Source: Culex pipiens pallens
Lineage: Eukaryota > Arthropoda > Insecta > Diptera > Culicidae
Direction: 5' to 3'
Assembly: GCF_016801865.2 (NCBI RefSeq)
Contig: NC_068938.1
Span: forward strand, 130,290,689-130,354,688
DNA: 64,000 nt
In this document: one piece after another, positions 34,001 to 47,120 of the stretch
How positions within the stretch are numbered: the first letter of the stretch is position 1
Layout: each line of letters opens with the position of its first letter
Notes under the pieces: model-generated
What the model was told of the DNA's origin: nothing
Databases searched by the model: none
What the model saw: the letters and a program-made list of their open reading frames with translations, nothing else
Program-made: the position numbers and the translations under genes

Positions 34001-37000
34001 AGTCAATAGTTTTAAAGACACGGTGCCACGGTGGTCTTGAAAAGGAAAATTTGTACCTGTTTTAAGTCTGTGAACCTTAATAAAATCTTTGTAAAGTAGA
34101 TCCAAATAGGGCCATCTTTCCTAATTTGAATTGGACTGAGTTTTGTTTGAAGAATTGTTCACTCGTTTTTAATCACTTGCATGCAAAAATGCATAGTCAT
34201 TACCATGGATTGTGACCTATTGTCCACCATATTATGGCAAAATGACGTAAATGCCACGACGTTCCGCAAGGATGGTCCGTCCATCACAAAGTCATTAAAG
34301 TGATCAGAGTCCAAACAAGCTCGTTGATTTGTTGTTGTCGGCGGCGCCATCAACAAATTCATCATCGATTAACCAAGAACCTTTTCGCCGCCAGTGTGCT
34401 GCTGTCACCTGATTGATGTGATAATAGCATGACAAGGTAGCTTGAGCTGGCAACTTCGGTAGCCTTTCACACATATTAGTAGGGGACTTGGTCAGGCGAG
34501 ACCCCCAAGGTGAGCGAGGTATTCTCGGTCGCGGTTGTGGGCTGGGACTACCCAGAACACCAGACTGTTGTCCTCGGATACTGCGCGTACGACACGGCTT
34601 CCAAATTTGCATAACCCACTGCTGCCAGTGACAGCCTGGTTGGCTGGCAAATCGCGATATCGATCGCAGATTTATGACCTGGTAATGAGACATTGCGAAA
34701 AGGTTCGCGGGACGCAAAAAGGTGTCTCCTCGCGGAGGAAGATGGGTTGTAAATCAAAGTACGGTACAACTCTAGTAAGTTGACAGTGACAAATTTTTCA
34801 GCAAGGTTTATACAAAATAATGTCAAACAATCAAGCTTTTACTGTACCATTTCGGTGCAGACTAACCTTTTGTCAGCGCGTTCCTGTGGCGAATTGAGGC
34901 TCCATTTGGGCTTCAAGACCCCACAAAAAAGTTCTTTTAATAACTACATGACGTGTGTGCATTACTGTTGGTTGTACACAAAGCGTGTGCCGTTCATCAA
35001 CATCAGCATCGGATGAGGTAATTATTGCGCGCGCGCACATTCCAAAGCGCAAAAAAAAGCCTCCGCTGAATGAGCTTTTGTGTACATGATGATGCCGGTC
35101 GGCGGACGGAAGAACATTGATAATTCGCAATGACATCAGCTGCTGAAGACGGAATCAATGCTGAGATTTTGCAAATCTTCTGTTGAAAATAAATTGCAAA
35201 AAAACGTTTTTGTTTTTTTTTGCAATTTCTGTTTGAACGATATTTTTCAAGACGCAATTTTCAACGGTTCTTGGATTGTTCCAGCTTTGATTTTGGAGTA
35301 ACACAAAACAACAAAAACTGTTGTTTTTCATCGATAAATTCCACCCCTTAATCCAGTCTCCGCCTAGATCTCTCAAAAGGGCCTACACAGACTCCGACTT
35401 CCGATGTCGAAATTCCTCAGCCATTGCGCGGCACCTCCACAATTCCGCCACAAGCCCAGAGTTGTTGCAAATGCAAATTATCTGTAAAATTACACGACGA
35501 CGGGGCCTATGATCAATCACTTGTGCTATGTGCTTGCACAGCTTCAACAGAGCAGTAGGCAACAACAAACGCCCCCGCCCCAAACCAGTTGCAGCAGAGT
35601 GTCATGAATGGAAATAATTGAACAGAATTGGGTTAAGAACTGGCTGCGACGACGACGACGACGTGTTCACGCGTGGTATTAATTTCCGACGACCCACCAT
35701 CCACAACGTTGAGAATCGAAAGCCCATTTAAGGTTCGCGCGATCGAGAGTCTCCAAAGGGTTCTTTCTAGCTTAGAAGGTGGCAAATTTTGCGGGGGTGG
35801 ATCGGTGTTCAGCAAGCCAAATTAGCCTTAAAGGGGTTATGACTAGTTCTGAGTGTTGGATTGCAACTCTTCGAAATAAACTATGCCATAAATGTTACCC
35901 CTCAAAATTCGTGTCAATAAATATTCAGTTTTTGGAAAATGACCTACGATGGAGATGAAATGCGACGCGAGCAAAAACATGACTTTAATTTTAAACTTTA
36001 ACCATAAAAGCTACTTTTGAGCAGCAGCAGTAGCCTTCACAGTTCCAAAAGTTGGTTTGGGTCAGTGCCAATTCGTAGATGCAATGCCGAAAAATATCGA
36101 TGGCATTATGCAGCTTGGTGGGAACTTTGCGGGGGAGGTTAACGAAAAAACTAAGTTCGAAAACTTACCTGTGGCCTCCATAGGTCACCTAAACTGTGCC
36201 TTCGAGTGAGCTAGTAATTCGAAATTCGTGTGGTTTGCAAAGGAGAACACAAAACGGTTTGGTTTGTTTTGGGTGACGGTTGAACTCAGTGATGGGATGA
36301 AATTTATTTTTAAGGGTGAGTTTTTATGTGAGATTGAAAGAAAGTGGAAGTTCAAATTCTATCGAAAATAGGAAAATACTCTAGCGTGACAGTCAACTGC
36401 TTTGCTCATCGCAACAAGAACAACTACTAATGTGAGTAACGCAAAAAGTTGTAAACATCGAATTGTAACGTAATGTTATTCTATAGTATATCAGTATAAA
36501 GTTTAAGTTATTTTATCTTTATTATTGGAAATTGGTAGAGTCACGAGTTCGTTTTTGACGTATTTTTTTGTTTATTTTCCCATTGTTGCTTATTTCTTTG
36601 AACTCGAACAAAAAAAAAAAAGACAAGGTTATACAATTCAGGTCGTCGAGAAACAAGCCTTCGATCTATAAATTCCCAAAAATCTGTGTTTAAATCAATT
36701 TGGTATCTTCAAAAAGTATTGGAGTACTCTTAAATTTTCAAAATCTTTAGTGCCTTTTTTTAAGATGAGACAATTTTCAACATGATTAGGATATTTTAGA
36801 TTTTTCAAGCATTTGATGGAAAGTGATAGGCTCTCAAACGCTGCTCAATACTGCAAAACTCTCGCACAAATTGCTTCCGAATTCTTTTAAAAAGTAATCT
36901 TAAATATCAATACTTCAAAAGGAAGTGGTGATTTAATTATTCGAAAATCTATTCCTCTAAAAACATTTTAAAAAGCTAAAATTTAAAAAAAGGTTTTTTT

Positions 37001-37270
37001 TTATATAATTTGGACTATAATTTATGGCAAAAAAATATTACATTACTGCAAATATATTAATGTAAATCTGAATAGCTTCTCAAATGAACTAAATTGGATT
37101 CTATATTTAAAAAAAATGTTGAAAGTATGGCACAGTAAAATATTGTGAAACGTGTAGTTTATATATAACCAAATTGAGACATTTTTAAACTAAATTTATA
37201 TTTTCAAAGCAAATTTTAAATATGGCCTTTAATGTAAAACAGAATTTCATTCCTCTGATATTTGAAATAA
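34001..37270. other. shot intron, mixed composition, no gene accepted
   Basis: 34100-36300 is GC-balanced and largely unique, with small open frames on both strands that show no recognisable protein. A (GAC)n run is at 35646-35660. From 36480 the sequence becomes AT-rich. Confidence 0.5.
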
Positions 37271-37454
37271 GAACTGTACATATCACACAGCAAAAAAGCA
37301 AAAAAAAACGGCAGATTAAAAATTTTGACTAGTAAATTAAAATATTGTTTGTGATTTTACCTAAATAAATGTTTAAAAATCAAATTACATAAAAAAACGA
37401 AAGTTTTACTTCGCTGATGTAATTTCACTCGGTTCTTGATGTGAGATTATACAT

Positions 37455-38446
37455 TAGGGTGGGTACGGATTTTGAAAAGTTCTCAGATCAAGTTCTGGTG
37501 TGGTTCCCCTTGTAGGGCATACCCATAGGGACTCTCACGCCAAATTTCAGCTCATTTGGTTGAAAACTGGCTTGTCTCAAGCCGGTTCAAGTTTACATGG
37601 AAATTACTATGGGAAATTTTAAATTTTCGTTCATTCGCTCCTACAGGCCTGGGAAAACATGTAGAAACTTCTAGGATGGCCAGAAATGAGCGTAATCGTC
37701 TGAAGAACAACTTTCCCTAAGAGACCAGGTCGATTCGTTCAACCTCCATCGAGCTCAACGGCAATACATCCGGGGTTTTCGGAACCAACCGTTTTCCCCA
37801 GAAAAGCATCAAATTTTCTTAGCATGCTATATATGCTTGATGAACACCGCGACGCCACATGTCAAGCAGCTACCACGTGATTGTAAAATTTTCGCCATAA
37901 CATTTTTGTTTCTTATTTGGAGGTTTAGAATGCAGCTAAATAGTATCAGGATCACCATACATGATAATTCTATTGTTCAAAAAGTAATAAAAAGTCATTT
38001 TTTATAGTCGATGCTAGTCCACGTGGTAGCTGCTTGACATGTGGCGTCGCGGTGTTCATCAAGCATTCATAGCATGCTAAGGAAATTTTGATGCTTTTTT
38101 GGGGAAAACGGTTGGTTCCGAAAACCCCGGATGTATTGCCGTTGAGCTCGATGGAGGTTGAACGAATCGACCTGGTCTCTTAGGGAAAGTTGTTCTTCAG
38201 ACGATTACGCTCATTTCTGGCCATCCTAGAAGTTTCTACATGTTTTTCCCAGGCCTGTAGGAGCGAATGAACGAAAATTCAAAATTTCCCATAGTAATTT
38301 CCATGTAAGCTTGAACCCGCTTGCGACAAGCCAGTTTTCAACCAAATGAGCTGAAATTTGGCGTGAGATTCCCTATGGGTATGCCCTACAAGGGGAACTA
38401 CACCAGAACTTGATCTGAGAACTTTTCAAAATCCGTACCCACCCTA
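37455..38446. mobile_element. foldback element with 8-bp target duplication
   Basis: Two arms of about 420 bp are near-perfect inverted repeats, separated by about 140 bp. The arms include ACATGTGGCGTCGCGGTGTT, GATGTATTGCCGTTGAGCTC and TAGGGTGGGTACGGATTTT. The identical 8-mer TTATACAT flanks the element on both sides (37447-37454, 38447-38454). The duplication size fits hAT. A transcript through it would form a long hairpin. Confidence 0.93.
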
Positions 38447-39923
38447 TTATACATGTTTATTGAGACATATTTTGTGTCAGAAAAATTTGTAATTTTACAT
38501 CAAATGCTAGTGAAATTTGCATTGTTCTTTGTAATTTAACGTTTTACATATTAATTGTGGTAAAATTACATTAAAAAAATTAAATTCATATCCCTAGAAG
38601 CAAAACAAGTTGTTCAAAAGTTTTTTTACTGACTGTTTGACTGAAAGTGGTTACACAAAGGTACTAATAACTCTTATAAAACAAGTCTGCTTCTTTAAAT
38701 CATAATTCATGACATAGATTTTAAATTATACTTTTATTTTCAGACTGACTTTATGTAAAACAAAAAAGTATAATTTTTCATCCGACACTGGTGAAATTTT
38801 CATTATTTTCATGTAACTAAATTTTTGACATATTAATTTATGTAAAATTACATTTAGAAAGCGGTAAATTTACATCATGAAATTATCTATTCACTGTAGT
38901 TTAACTTTTGTTACTGTTTTGTTCCTTTTTTTGACAAATCACATATCAAGTTATTTTTTTAATGTATTTATAAGACCAATTATCATTATTTTGCTTATGT
39001 TTAATTTTGAATAATTGAAACCATTCTCATTTTATATACAAAAAAAAAACAAAATTATTTTAAGGATGTGAAGGATTTTTTGTTGGAAAAATGTGTAATA
39101 TTTCCTCATTTGCCATGTAAATTTACGCCTATTAATGTGTTACTACACATTTTCCACATTTTTCAACCTTAATCGCAAAAAAAAGTTGAATTTTGGAATG
39201 TTGAACATTTGGTAGGTTGAATATTACCTCTTTTTTGAGTAATATTACCTTAAACATGTGTAAAAATGTGAACTTGATGAATATTCACCACAAACTGATG
39301 AAAATGCACCATTTTCTGATGAATATTACCATATTTTTTTTTTGTGTTCCTTCCTTTCCTCGCAAAGAGAAAACAAATCAAAATGTATATAAATTTGATT
39401 GAATTTTTTTAGTAGATATTCAAAGGCTACAACATATAAGCATACTTTTTTTGAATTCCGTTAATTAAAAAAACTCAAAATTATCACAATTTTAGGATTG
39501 TCAACGCGATTTCCAATACTCATTTGCATTGAGGAATCTTCGGATATTTATTAATTATTAGTTAATTCATCACGTATTGTTAGAAAAAAGGTATGTATTA
39601 AAATCGCGTATTGCAAAAATGTGACTTAAGTATTGACGAATGTTTTGCCTAACTCATCATAATAATTTCAACTTGTGCTTCAATGACTCTTCCAATTGTG
39701 CCACTAGCATCACAAAATAGGAGAAAAAAAGAGATTTTTGTCATACAGAAATTCAAATTTGCAGAACTAAGTAACTCCAATGAATGCGTTTTCCGGGTAT
39801 AACAAACCCCTTTCTACAAGCAGCATGATTGTTTAAAATACAACAAAATTTTCGGACAACTCTCTACCTTTCGAGCGGAAAATGGAAAATGGGAGTTCGC
39901 TTTCAACAAGTTTGGGCACATAC
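38447..39923. other. AT-rich intron between foldback element and CH1 exon
   Basis: AT-rich sequence with recurring GTAATTTTACAT and GATGAATATTACC words shared with 41.9-42.4 kb. No gene was seen. The last 120 bases lead into the CH1 exon donor side. Confidence 0.5.
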
Positions 39924-40094
39924 CTGGAAGTGCAGAATGATGGTCCAGATGAGACCGAGGGTGAGCTTCGGGTTGCCGTCGACGATGTCCTCCGCCCGGA
40001 TGTTGACCAGTTTGATTTTCTTGTAGCGCAGAAAGTCGAGCGCCATCTGGGCGTTCTGCAGCATGTGGAAGCGCATTTTTCCCTTCTCCCTTGG
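39924..40094 (-). CDS. shot: Short stop exon, CH1 part 3
   Basis: This 57-codon, phase-0 exon encodes the C-terminal half of the first calponin-homology domain: [20 protein letters not shown], then [20 protein letters not shown] and [13 protein letters not shown]. These are the CH signature segments that build the main actin-binding surface. The acceptor is TTTGCAG before CCAAGG at 40094, and the donor is CAG/GTATGT at 39923. The next coding exon, CH2 at 10496-10775, lies about 29 kb away, across an intron that contains the alternative first exon. Sequence identity to fly Short stop is very high. Confidence 0.98.
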
Positions 40095-40164
40095 CTGCAA
40101 AGTTAATTTAGCAAAAAAGTTGAGTTAGTTTTGAAGAAAATTTTAGGAGTTGAGAAATACTTAC

Positions 40165-40254
40165 AAGATGTTCGCCAGATAATACTTCCAAGAGAGAAAG
40201 AAGGTTGTGTCCATCGCGCAGATCTTCGAACAGATCGTCTACACGTCGTGAGGC
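40165..40254 (-). CDS. shot: Short stop exon, CH1 part 2
   Basis: This exon has 30 codons in phase 0, [20 protein letters not shown] followed by [10 protein letters not shown]. It is the conserved [12 protein letters not shown] core of the spectraplakin CH1 domain. The acceptor is CCTCCAG before GCCTCA at 40254, and the donor is CTT/GTAAGT at 40164. It is separated from CH1 part 3 by 70 bases. Both ends are phase 0, so exons can be inserted between it and the first CH1 exon without a frame change. Confidence 0.98.
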
Positions 40255-40611
40255 CTGGAGGAGGAAAACAGAGAAAGTTCGTTTTTAGAATTGAGTTTCA
40301 ACCAACTTTTCAAACAACTTTGGTGTACTGTCAAAACTGGAAGATATCAAGGTGTTAAAATATTCAAATTGTTCTGAAAGAGTAAAAATCGTGCAATTTT
40401 TAATAATTCTAGCAAATTTGCACAAAAATCAACCAAAAATAGTGTGAAAGTGCTACTTCAAAAACAAGGTGAAATCAAAAATCAAACGAAAATTGGTGGA
40501 AGAAAGGCAGCTTTGGAAGAAAGGGGGAAAACATTCCAACTCAAGTAGGAAAAAAACAACAACGAATTGTGCCGATTTGCACATAATCACACACGAGAAG
40601 TAGGAACTTAC

Positions 40612-40671
40612 TGCTGGTGGACAACAGGGCAGTCCATTGATGACAACACATACATGTAAGTGGGTGTAGGT
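40612..40671 (-). CDS. shot: candidate 60-base cassette exon in CH1
   Basis: AATTCCAG at 40672 and GCA/GTAAGT at 40611 bound exactly 60 bases that are open in phase 0: TYTHLHVCVVINGLPCCPPA. If included it would add 20 residues between the first CH1 segment (ending KHLKK) and the second (starting ASRRV) with no frame change. Vertebrate plectin also carries small alternative exons in its CH1 domain, which gives precedent. The peptide itself is not recognised, and the polypyrimidine tract is weak, so this is a prediction from splice sites and phase. Confidence 0.45.
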
Positions 40672-42809
40672 CTGGAATTGAATTTTGATGTATTATAAAT
40701 TATGCTTCAGTTTTTGATGAATTCGAAAAAAAGTGTTGAAAATTGTGTTCAAAATTATGAAAATAAAAGATTAATAAAAAGTGTGTTTTCAAATTAATCA
40801 ATAATGTTTGTGAAATTGAAAGAAAGCAATTTGCAAATCAACTGAAAATACCAAAAATAAATTAAGATTCCACAATTAGCGTACCTTGAGATATTTCCAA
40901 TGCTAGGAGATTTTGTAATTAAAAATACGGTAGCACATTAGCGGCAGCGCGGGCAGGTAAGGGCAAAACGGGAGGGTAGGCATGTAAATAATGACCATAA
41001 TTATAGTTAATCAACTCGCGACGACAATTACAACAACAACATGTTATTCAGACAGGATTGAGGTAGGAACAGCGCGTCATTTAAAGAGGCAGAAGGTGTA
41101 AAGTGAACCAAAAAGAAACAAGACAGCATCAACAACATAAATAACACACTTGAGGAGCCGGGCAGGAATTCGTCAGCTTCGATGACACTTGCTCCAGAAA
41201 TGACCAAAGAAAACGGGTTTGGGCAAGTGCGAGCATTGATTAAAATAAATTACCACTTTCGAAGTTGTTTTTGGAGAACGCCAAACATGGTCAAAATTAA
41301 GACAGACCTCCACGGTGGCAAAGTTGAGGTGGTACTGACTTTGTAAAGTTTGAACTGGTTTGGCCGTGTGAATTTCTGGACCACACTTGCTCTTAATTAA
41401 ATTGAACCACTTGCAGTGCCAACAATGTTGAATTTTGAGTAATTTATTTGCTTTTCATATTAAACTTTGAGTTGTTGCAATGGTAGAGTTGACAAAACCT
41501 AAAACAATGGTTCTGCAGCTCACTAGAAAATCCATTACGTTGAATTTTAGATAGATGGTCTATTAAAATGTGAGTATAAGAGATATTAAAGAGACTGGCA
41601 ATTTTTAGAATTTGTTTAAACATTTTTCAAAACATCTTTTTTTTGCAGAAAAAAATCTTACTAATCAAGAAATGTCTGATTTTGTCAGATTTCGATGAGT
41701 TTCAAAAAGGGAAAGGTCTCAAACATTACTCAATGCCGCAAATAGCAACATTATAAAGCTAGCTTAAATTTTGTGGCAATTTCGAGCAAATTTGAACAAT
41801 TTGAATCTCAGCACTTCAGCGTTCTGTTACAAAATGCAGAAAGCAGTAAAAATAAACAGTAAAAAAAAGTTAAATTTGGAATGGGTGAAAAGTTAGATGG
41901 TTTTACATTAAGTTTTTTCCATGTAAGTTTACCTTAATTGATGTTTAGAAGGATTAAAATTACAAATGTTTAGAGGTAATTTAACACATTTTTTCTGATT
42001 CAAAATCTGTCAACATTACCAGATGTTATAATATTGCTGTGGTTTTTTTACGGTAAATGGCAATTGCCTTTAGTGAGTAAGCAAATTTAATCAAAGAATT
42101 AAAGTTTACATGAGATCGAATTTAAAATTCATATGATCTACATTAAAATGAACAATAATTTTATCTTGAAATCAAGAAATTTTACTTTGCCTGAATTTTA
42201 TGTTGAGAAGGATCACACATAAGAAGAATGTGAATTTAACTTTTTTTTACTCAATAAATAAAGTTATTTTCATAAATTATATATTCACAGTTAAAAAAAA
42301 AGAATTTTGAAAGGTTGAAAATATTACAGGTTACTGATTAAAAAATTTTTTTGATCGAAATTGTGGAAATTGTCATCAGAAACTGGTACAATTTTCATCA
42401 GTTTCTGTTGAATTATTTTGTTTACACATTATTTCGAGTAAAATTACACAAAAAGACGAATTATTCAACCATCAAATTTTCAATCTTCCTAAATTATTAT
42501 TCTTTTAATGTGTCACTATGATTAACTTGTATTGTGTTCCAAAAGGTATTGTTATTGGAAGACTCCAAAAGTACATGAAAATAAACTTTAATGTACTGTA
42601 CAATGAGAAAATGAGAAACGATTCTATTTTCTTTTTATTTGTGTTTGAGTGCGTTAAGTAATAAAAGAACACTCCCTATGATGTGTAACTTTTTCATCTA
42701 AAAATAAGGTAAAGCTAAATAATGAAAGATGAATGATGAATTTTCCAATTTAACAGCTTCCACCAATTTTCCTTTTATACTGTAAAATAAAATTTGCGAT
42801 AATTAATGA
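40672..42809. other. shot intron, no gene seen
   Basis: 40680-41460 is mixed unique sequence. 41560-42800 is AT-rich with repeat words (ACATTACCAGATGTTA, GTCATCAGAAACTGGT) shared with other AT-rich blocks of the window. Confidence 0.5.
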
Positions 42810-43640
42810 ATGAACATGTAATATTACACGCAAAACAATGTAGCAAATAATTATGGAAAACGACGGGATTCAAACTCAGCACCAACAGTAAGGACTGACG
42901 TCTTAGCCCGTTCGGCCATCAGACCGATGAAGAATGGAAAAAAAAAAACAAACGCATATATCGTCGCCATCGTGCTAACTTGTCGTACGTGCATTTTGGG
43001 CCAAATTGAGTTAAGAATGCCATTTTGTACAGCTCACAATGCCTCACCTTTTGACCTTCACAGATCCCCAAAATTCAATTTCAATCCTGAGATATTCAAC
43101 AAAAACCGAAAAAACTCCTTGCATTTTTGTCACTTTACATATGAAAGTAGTTTCAATCTTGTCGTGCTATCTTGTCACTCCATGAAAATTGATGTAAGTG
43201 CGACAAAAGGCCAAAGGGATTTCAGGCCAGGAAAGTCAGGATGCGTTTGTCGCACGTACAAGCTAGACTACCGTAAACATTTGTAATTATAACTCGGGAC
43301 TCTAGCAACCAACTTCAACCAAACTTCGGGACAATGCACAGAATGGTCAGCCAAACAAAACGTGTTTGTTATTGTTTACATTGCGTGCTCCCGTTTTTGT
43401 ATATTCAAGGTCAAACATTAAAACGCGTTTTTCTCGGAACGTCAAAATGGCGGGTGCGACAAGATAGCACGACGACGTCGATATGAGCTTGACATTTCGG
43501 CCATGTAGGTTTCCTATACTGATACATATGTCGAGGTGTAATATTACATAAAATATCATTAAATAATGCAAAATTTATTTTACACCCAGGCCTTTTACAC
43601 GCAGCTGGATTACTGCTTTGTTTGCTGGGTAACTGAAAAT
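42810..43640 (-). mobile_element. tRNA-derived SINE-like element, copy 2, interrupted
   Basis: This is the minus-strand counterpart of the element at 26756-27090. It contains the body with GCGTGTAAAAGGCCTGGG (43579-43610 region) and a tRNA-like part at 42850-42930 with GATGGCCGAACGG and GAGTTTGAATCCC. It is split by a 521-bp inserted MITE at 42961-43481. Confidence 0.75.
42961..43481. mobile_element. MITE nested in the SINE-like element
   Basis: The ends TCGTCGCCATCGTGCTAAC and the complement of TCGACGTCGTCGTGCTATC pair over about 27 bp, continuing through TTGTCG. TA dinucleotides flank it (42959-42960, 43482-43483). The uninterrupted SINE copy at 26.9 kb shows the pre-insertion sequence, which confirms both boundaries. 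Internally GTCGTGCTATCTTGTC recurs near 43159. The target fits mariner/Tc1-like elements. Confidence 0.88.
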
Positions 43641-46600
43641 CTGGCAATTCTATCAGTTAAATGAAATTCGCATAACATTACACAAAGTTATCTTAACGAA
43701 AAAAATTTTTAGGTTCATGCTTGATACATATTAGAAAAGTTATTCAAAAGACCATTCCAAATCATGGAGTTTTATCATCTGGCTTTTTAAAACTTAATTT
43801 ACAAAAAAAAAACAATTTTTTCAATTAAATTGTGCAGTAAGTTTGCAAATTTTTCATTTAACGGTGCACATCAACCAGAGCTTTTGCACCCAGATTTTTG
43901 TTACAGACATTTAAGTATCTTCAAAAATATCGAAATATTTTTTTATTCATCCCCTAGAGTACTGTCCTCAAAGTAATTTACAACAAAGTTTGATTAATTT
44001 TACAATCCCGTTATTGCAGGATTGGGTCCATAAGTTTGACAACTTTGGAATAAGAAGACAACAACTTCCTTTGTTTCTGTGCACCCTTAAATGTGAGAAA
44101 GGTCCTGACTACCTACTACCTCCTTTTTTTTATTGATTTTGATTGGTCAATTATCTTTGTCAGTTACAGTTTTTTGCCAACATTCTCAAGAACCTTAAAG
44201 CCTGCAACAATCAATTACCGACATGACGCACGACCTACATCGATGCAATCTCCTTCTTTGCAAAAGTCCTCTGATTGAGGTAAAGTGTGAAATATGAGCT
44301 GGGCGGCCAATTACATCTCCAGACTATCGATCATCCAACCAATAAGTCCCAATAAATGATGCGGAAAATGTGCATTCTGGCCAAATCAACACTTTTCTGC
44401 GACACTTGTGTCCTTCACTGTTAATAAAGAAGCTTCAAGTTTTTTTTTATAGTAATTTCAATTGTGACAAATCGTTTTAATTCTTTTTTCTTATAATAAC
44501 TAACATTACCCTAACAAATTCCCATGCCCCTTTAAGATAACAACTACATGTTAAGTGAAATGCATGTGGCTAAGTGCACTAAACAAAGAGTCCAGATCTT
44601 GATGAAAATTAATTACTCATCTGTCACACTTTGTCACAAAGTAGCGTACGTGACGTGACTTCGTTGGTCCAGTTTTGGTGTCACGTTTGCTTAAGGAAAT
44701 GCTGCACTACAAAGTTCTAGAATTCTAGGAAGGGTGAATCATACTGATGGCTTTTGAACCTTTCTCGCATTGAAAAACTGCATTGAAACCAGTTAAGTTA
44801 ATCTGTATTTTCAAGAATCAACACACTTTTCATCTACCATTAGCCATCAACCGTTTACGACTGCGGTAAGGTGGCCTGTCCGCTTCCATCACCTGACGTC
44901 TTCCGGCAGCTTCCACGAGAAGTGGTAAAAGGCACTCGGCGGAGTTATGCAGTCAAGTTCCCGCGAGAAAACTCATCATACCGGACCCCAAAAAGAGAAG
45001 AAAAAAAACAACCACAACATTTTTATGCAATTAAAAACCGTTTGCACTCTTCACAGGTTCCCATTAATTGCTGCTCCTCCTTTGCGAACCAAGGAGATTG
45101 TTTTCGCACAGAAGTTTGTACAGATTTCGCAACAGCTGTCAGCTGTCAGCAAGTCAAGTAAGAGGTTATAAGAGGAACCTCAGGTGCATGACTCCTAAAC
45201 AAAATTGCGAATCAATAATCAAAGCTTGTTTTAAGAACCTCATGAAGATTCAAAACCTCAACCCACTGTGCAGCAAAGAAAAAACTAAATTGTAGGGCAC
45301 AAAATCTCGTACACGTGTTTCGAGCTGATTTAATTAGCCGTGTACTAATTGATTATTTGTACCTCTGACTCGACTCGACGGCAGTAGCAGTTGGCGCGTT
45401 AGTCGCACGCTGCACGACACTCATCTCATTGTCGACGTGTTCTGACCAATTTGGGATTGCCGGCATTCTTGGCCGGGGTCTAGTAATGAGATCGTGCCTC
45501 GGTTGGGAATCCTGTCGGTGTTGACATTAGGTTGACAAAATAAGATAGGTTGTGTTTTCAAATGTGATTTAGAAATGATGTCAAAAAACATGCTTTTGAA
45601 CCAACTTTTTGAATTTATATGATTTTTTGCATAAAAACCCCAAATATGTCAAAAAATCGAATTTTCGACACTTTTTGTCAATTTTGAGGACAAATTTTAG
45701 AAATTTAAAAGGGTGGCACCTCACACTATTCCCTTTAATTAAAATTTGCTTGCACTTTTTCGAGATATTTGAGATTTAAATATGCATCTTTGAACCCTTT
45801 GAATGACTATAACATTTGAACAATATGTTTATAACCTCCCGTCACTGTTTTCTAAAACATTTTGTGATTTTTCAAATAATTCGTATACTTGTCGGAGTTT
45901 TCATACTGAATTTGATAAAATGGGACATTTTTGCGATTATTATCAAGCTTTGAACTTTCTACCATATAAATGCCAATAAATGCATATCTGTCCTATGTGA
46001 AATTTGTTATTATATTATTATTTATTATTATTTATTATTATTTATTTGTTCGAATCAAAGTAATCTTTATAAGATATTTTATAAGATTCGATAGCTGCTT
46101 GTCCACTAAAAAAGGAGACATTGCTCCCAAAAGACTTATTCACTCGCGATCACAAATCGAACGCGATGAAAAACTGCTCTGACCGTTTTCTACCTTTTGT
46201 CACTTCCACACCAATCGCTACGGAATTTCCACTCTCTCTGTGCTCTCCCTCTCACTCCAATCGGGTAGTACAGCGAATGGCTCAGAGAGACCAATTGCGT
46301 TCTATCGCTCAAAGCTGACTCGAAGTAGTCGGCGATCATCTTTGCTTTGATCATATAATAAACTGCTTAAAATCATTGTTATCAATAATGTTTTACAATT
46401 TTGTTGATAACACAACATCAAAGACACATTTGACAGGTAGTGCAGGCCAAATGAGCGCCTCGCTGGTATTTTGTTAGATTCTCTCCTCTCTCAACATATT
46501 CGTTTGTGACTTGGGTGGACGGAGGGAGTAGGCAAAGAAATTCACGAAGTATTTTTTTTTTTCACTGTGTGTAGCGATTGGCCATGGCACTGGCAGCTAG

Positions 46601-47120
46601 CGGGTCGTGTTCGCTCGCGATTGGTTGCACGCTCCAGTCGGCAAAGATTCGTTCGATGATGAGTGAGTTATTTCTGATCTTTGAACCGAAACTCAGGACC
46701 TTGTTTACTTTTATCCCAATTAAAAATTTCCATTTTCTGAATACACAAAATAAAAAAAAATATTTTAGATAAGTGCACTGGTAGTGGGGTATATATTTTT
46801 TTGTCTCACTGTTTGTACACAATGAGCATGGAGTTAGTGATTATTATAAAACCCGATTTAATATCACCAGAGTTGAAATAGAGTCTTTCTTACAAAATGA
46901 TGAAACTCCGAGAAATTTATTGGTGCAATTAATTTTTCAGAAACATAATGATACCACCCAGTAGGCATTTTACCTAAAGCTTCGAATCTTTTTAGGCTAA
47001 ACCTCAAATGCCATTTTTTTTCTTAATTTCAGAGGTACATTATTTGTCGCAAGATATTTAAATTTAATTAAGAAAAACATATTGGATTGACATTATTAGA
47101 AAAAAATAAAGGGTACTCAG
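43641..47120. other. shot intron, no gene accepted
   Basis: Alternates AT-rich parts with GC-balanced blocks (44600-45500, 46100-46700). A TTATTATTA microsatellite lies at 46013-46043. Open frames on both strands of up to 96 codons show no recognised protein and no splice support. Confidence 0.5.

Noticed and set aside
42927..43286. 119-codon plus-strand frame
   Set aside because: It starts in the SINE-like element and runs into the nested MITE, so it cannot be a single ancestral gene.
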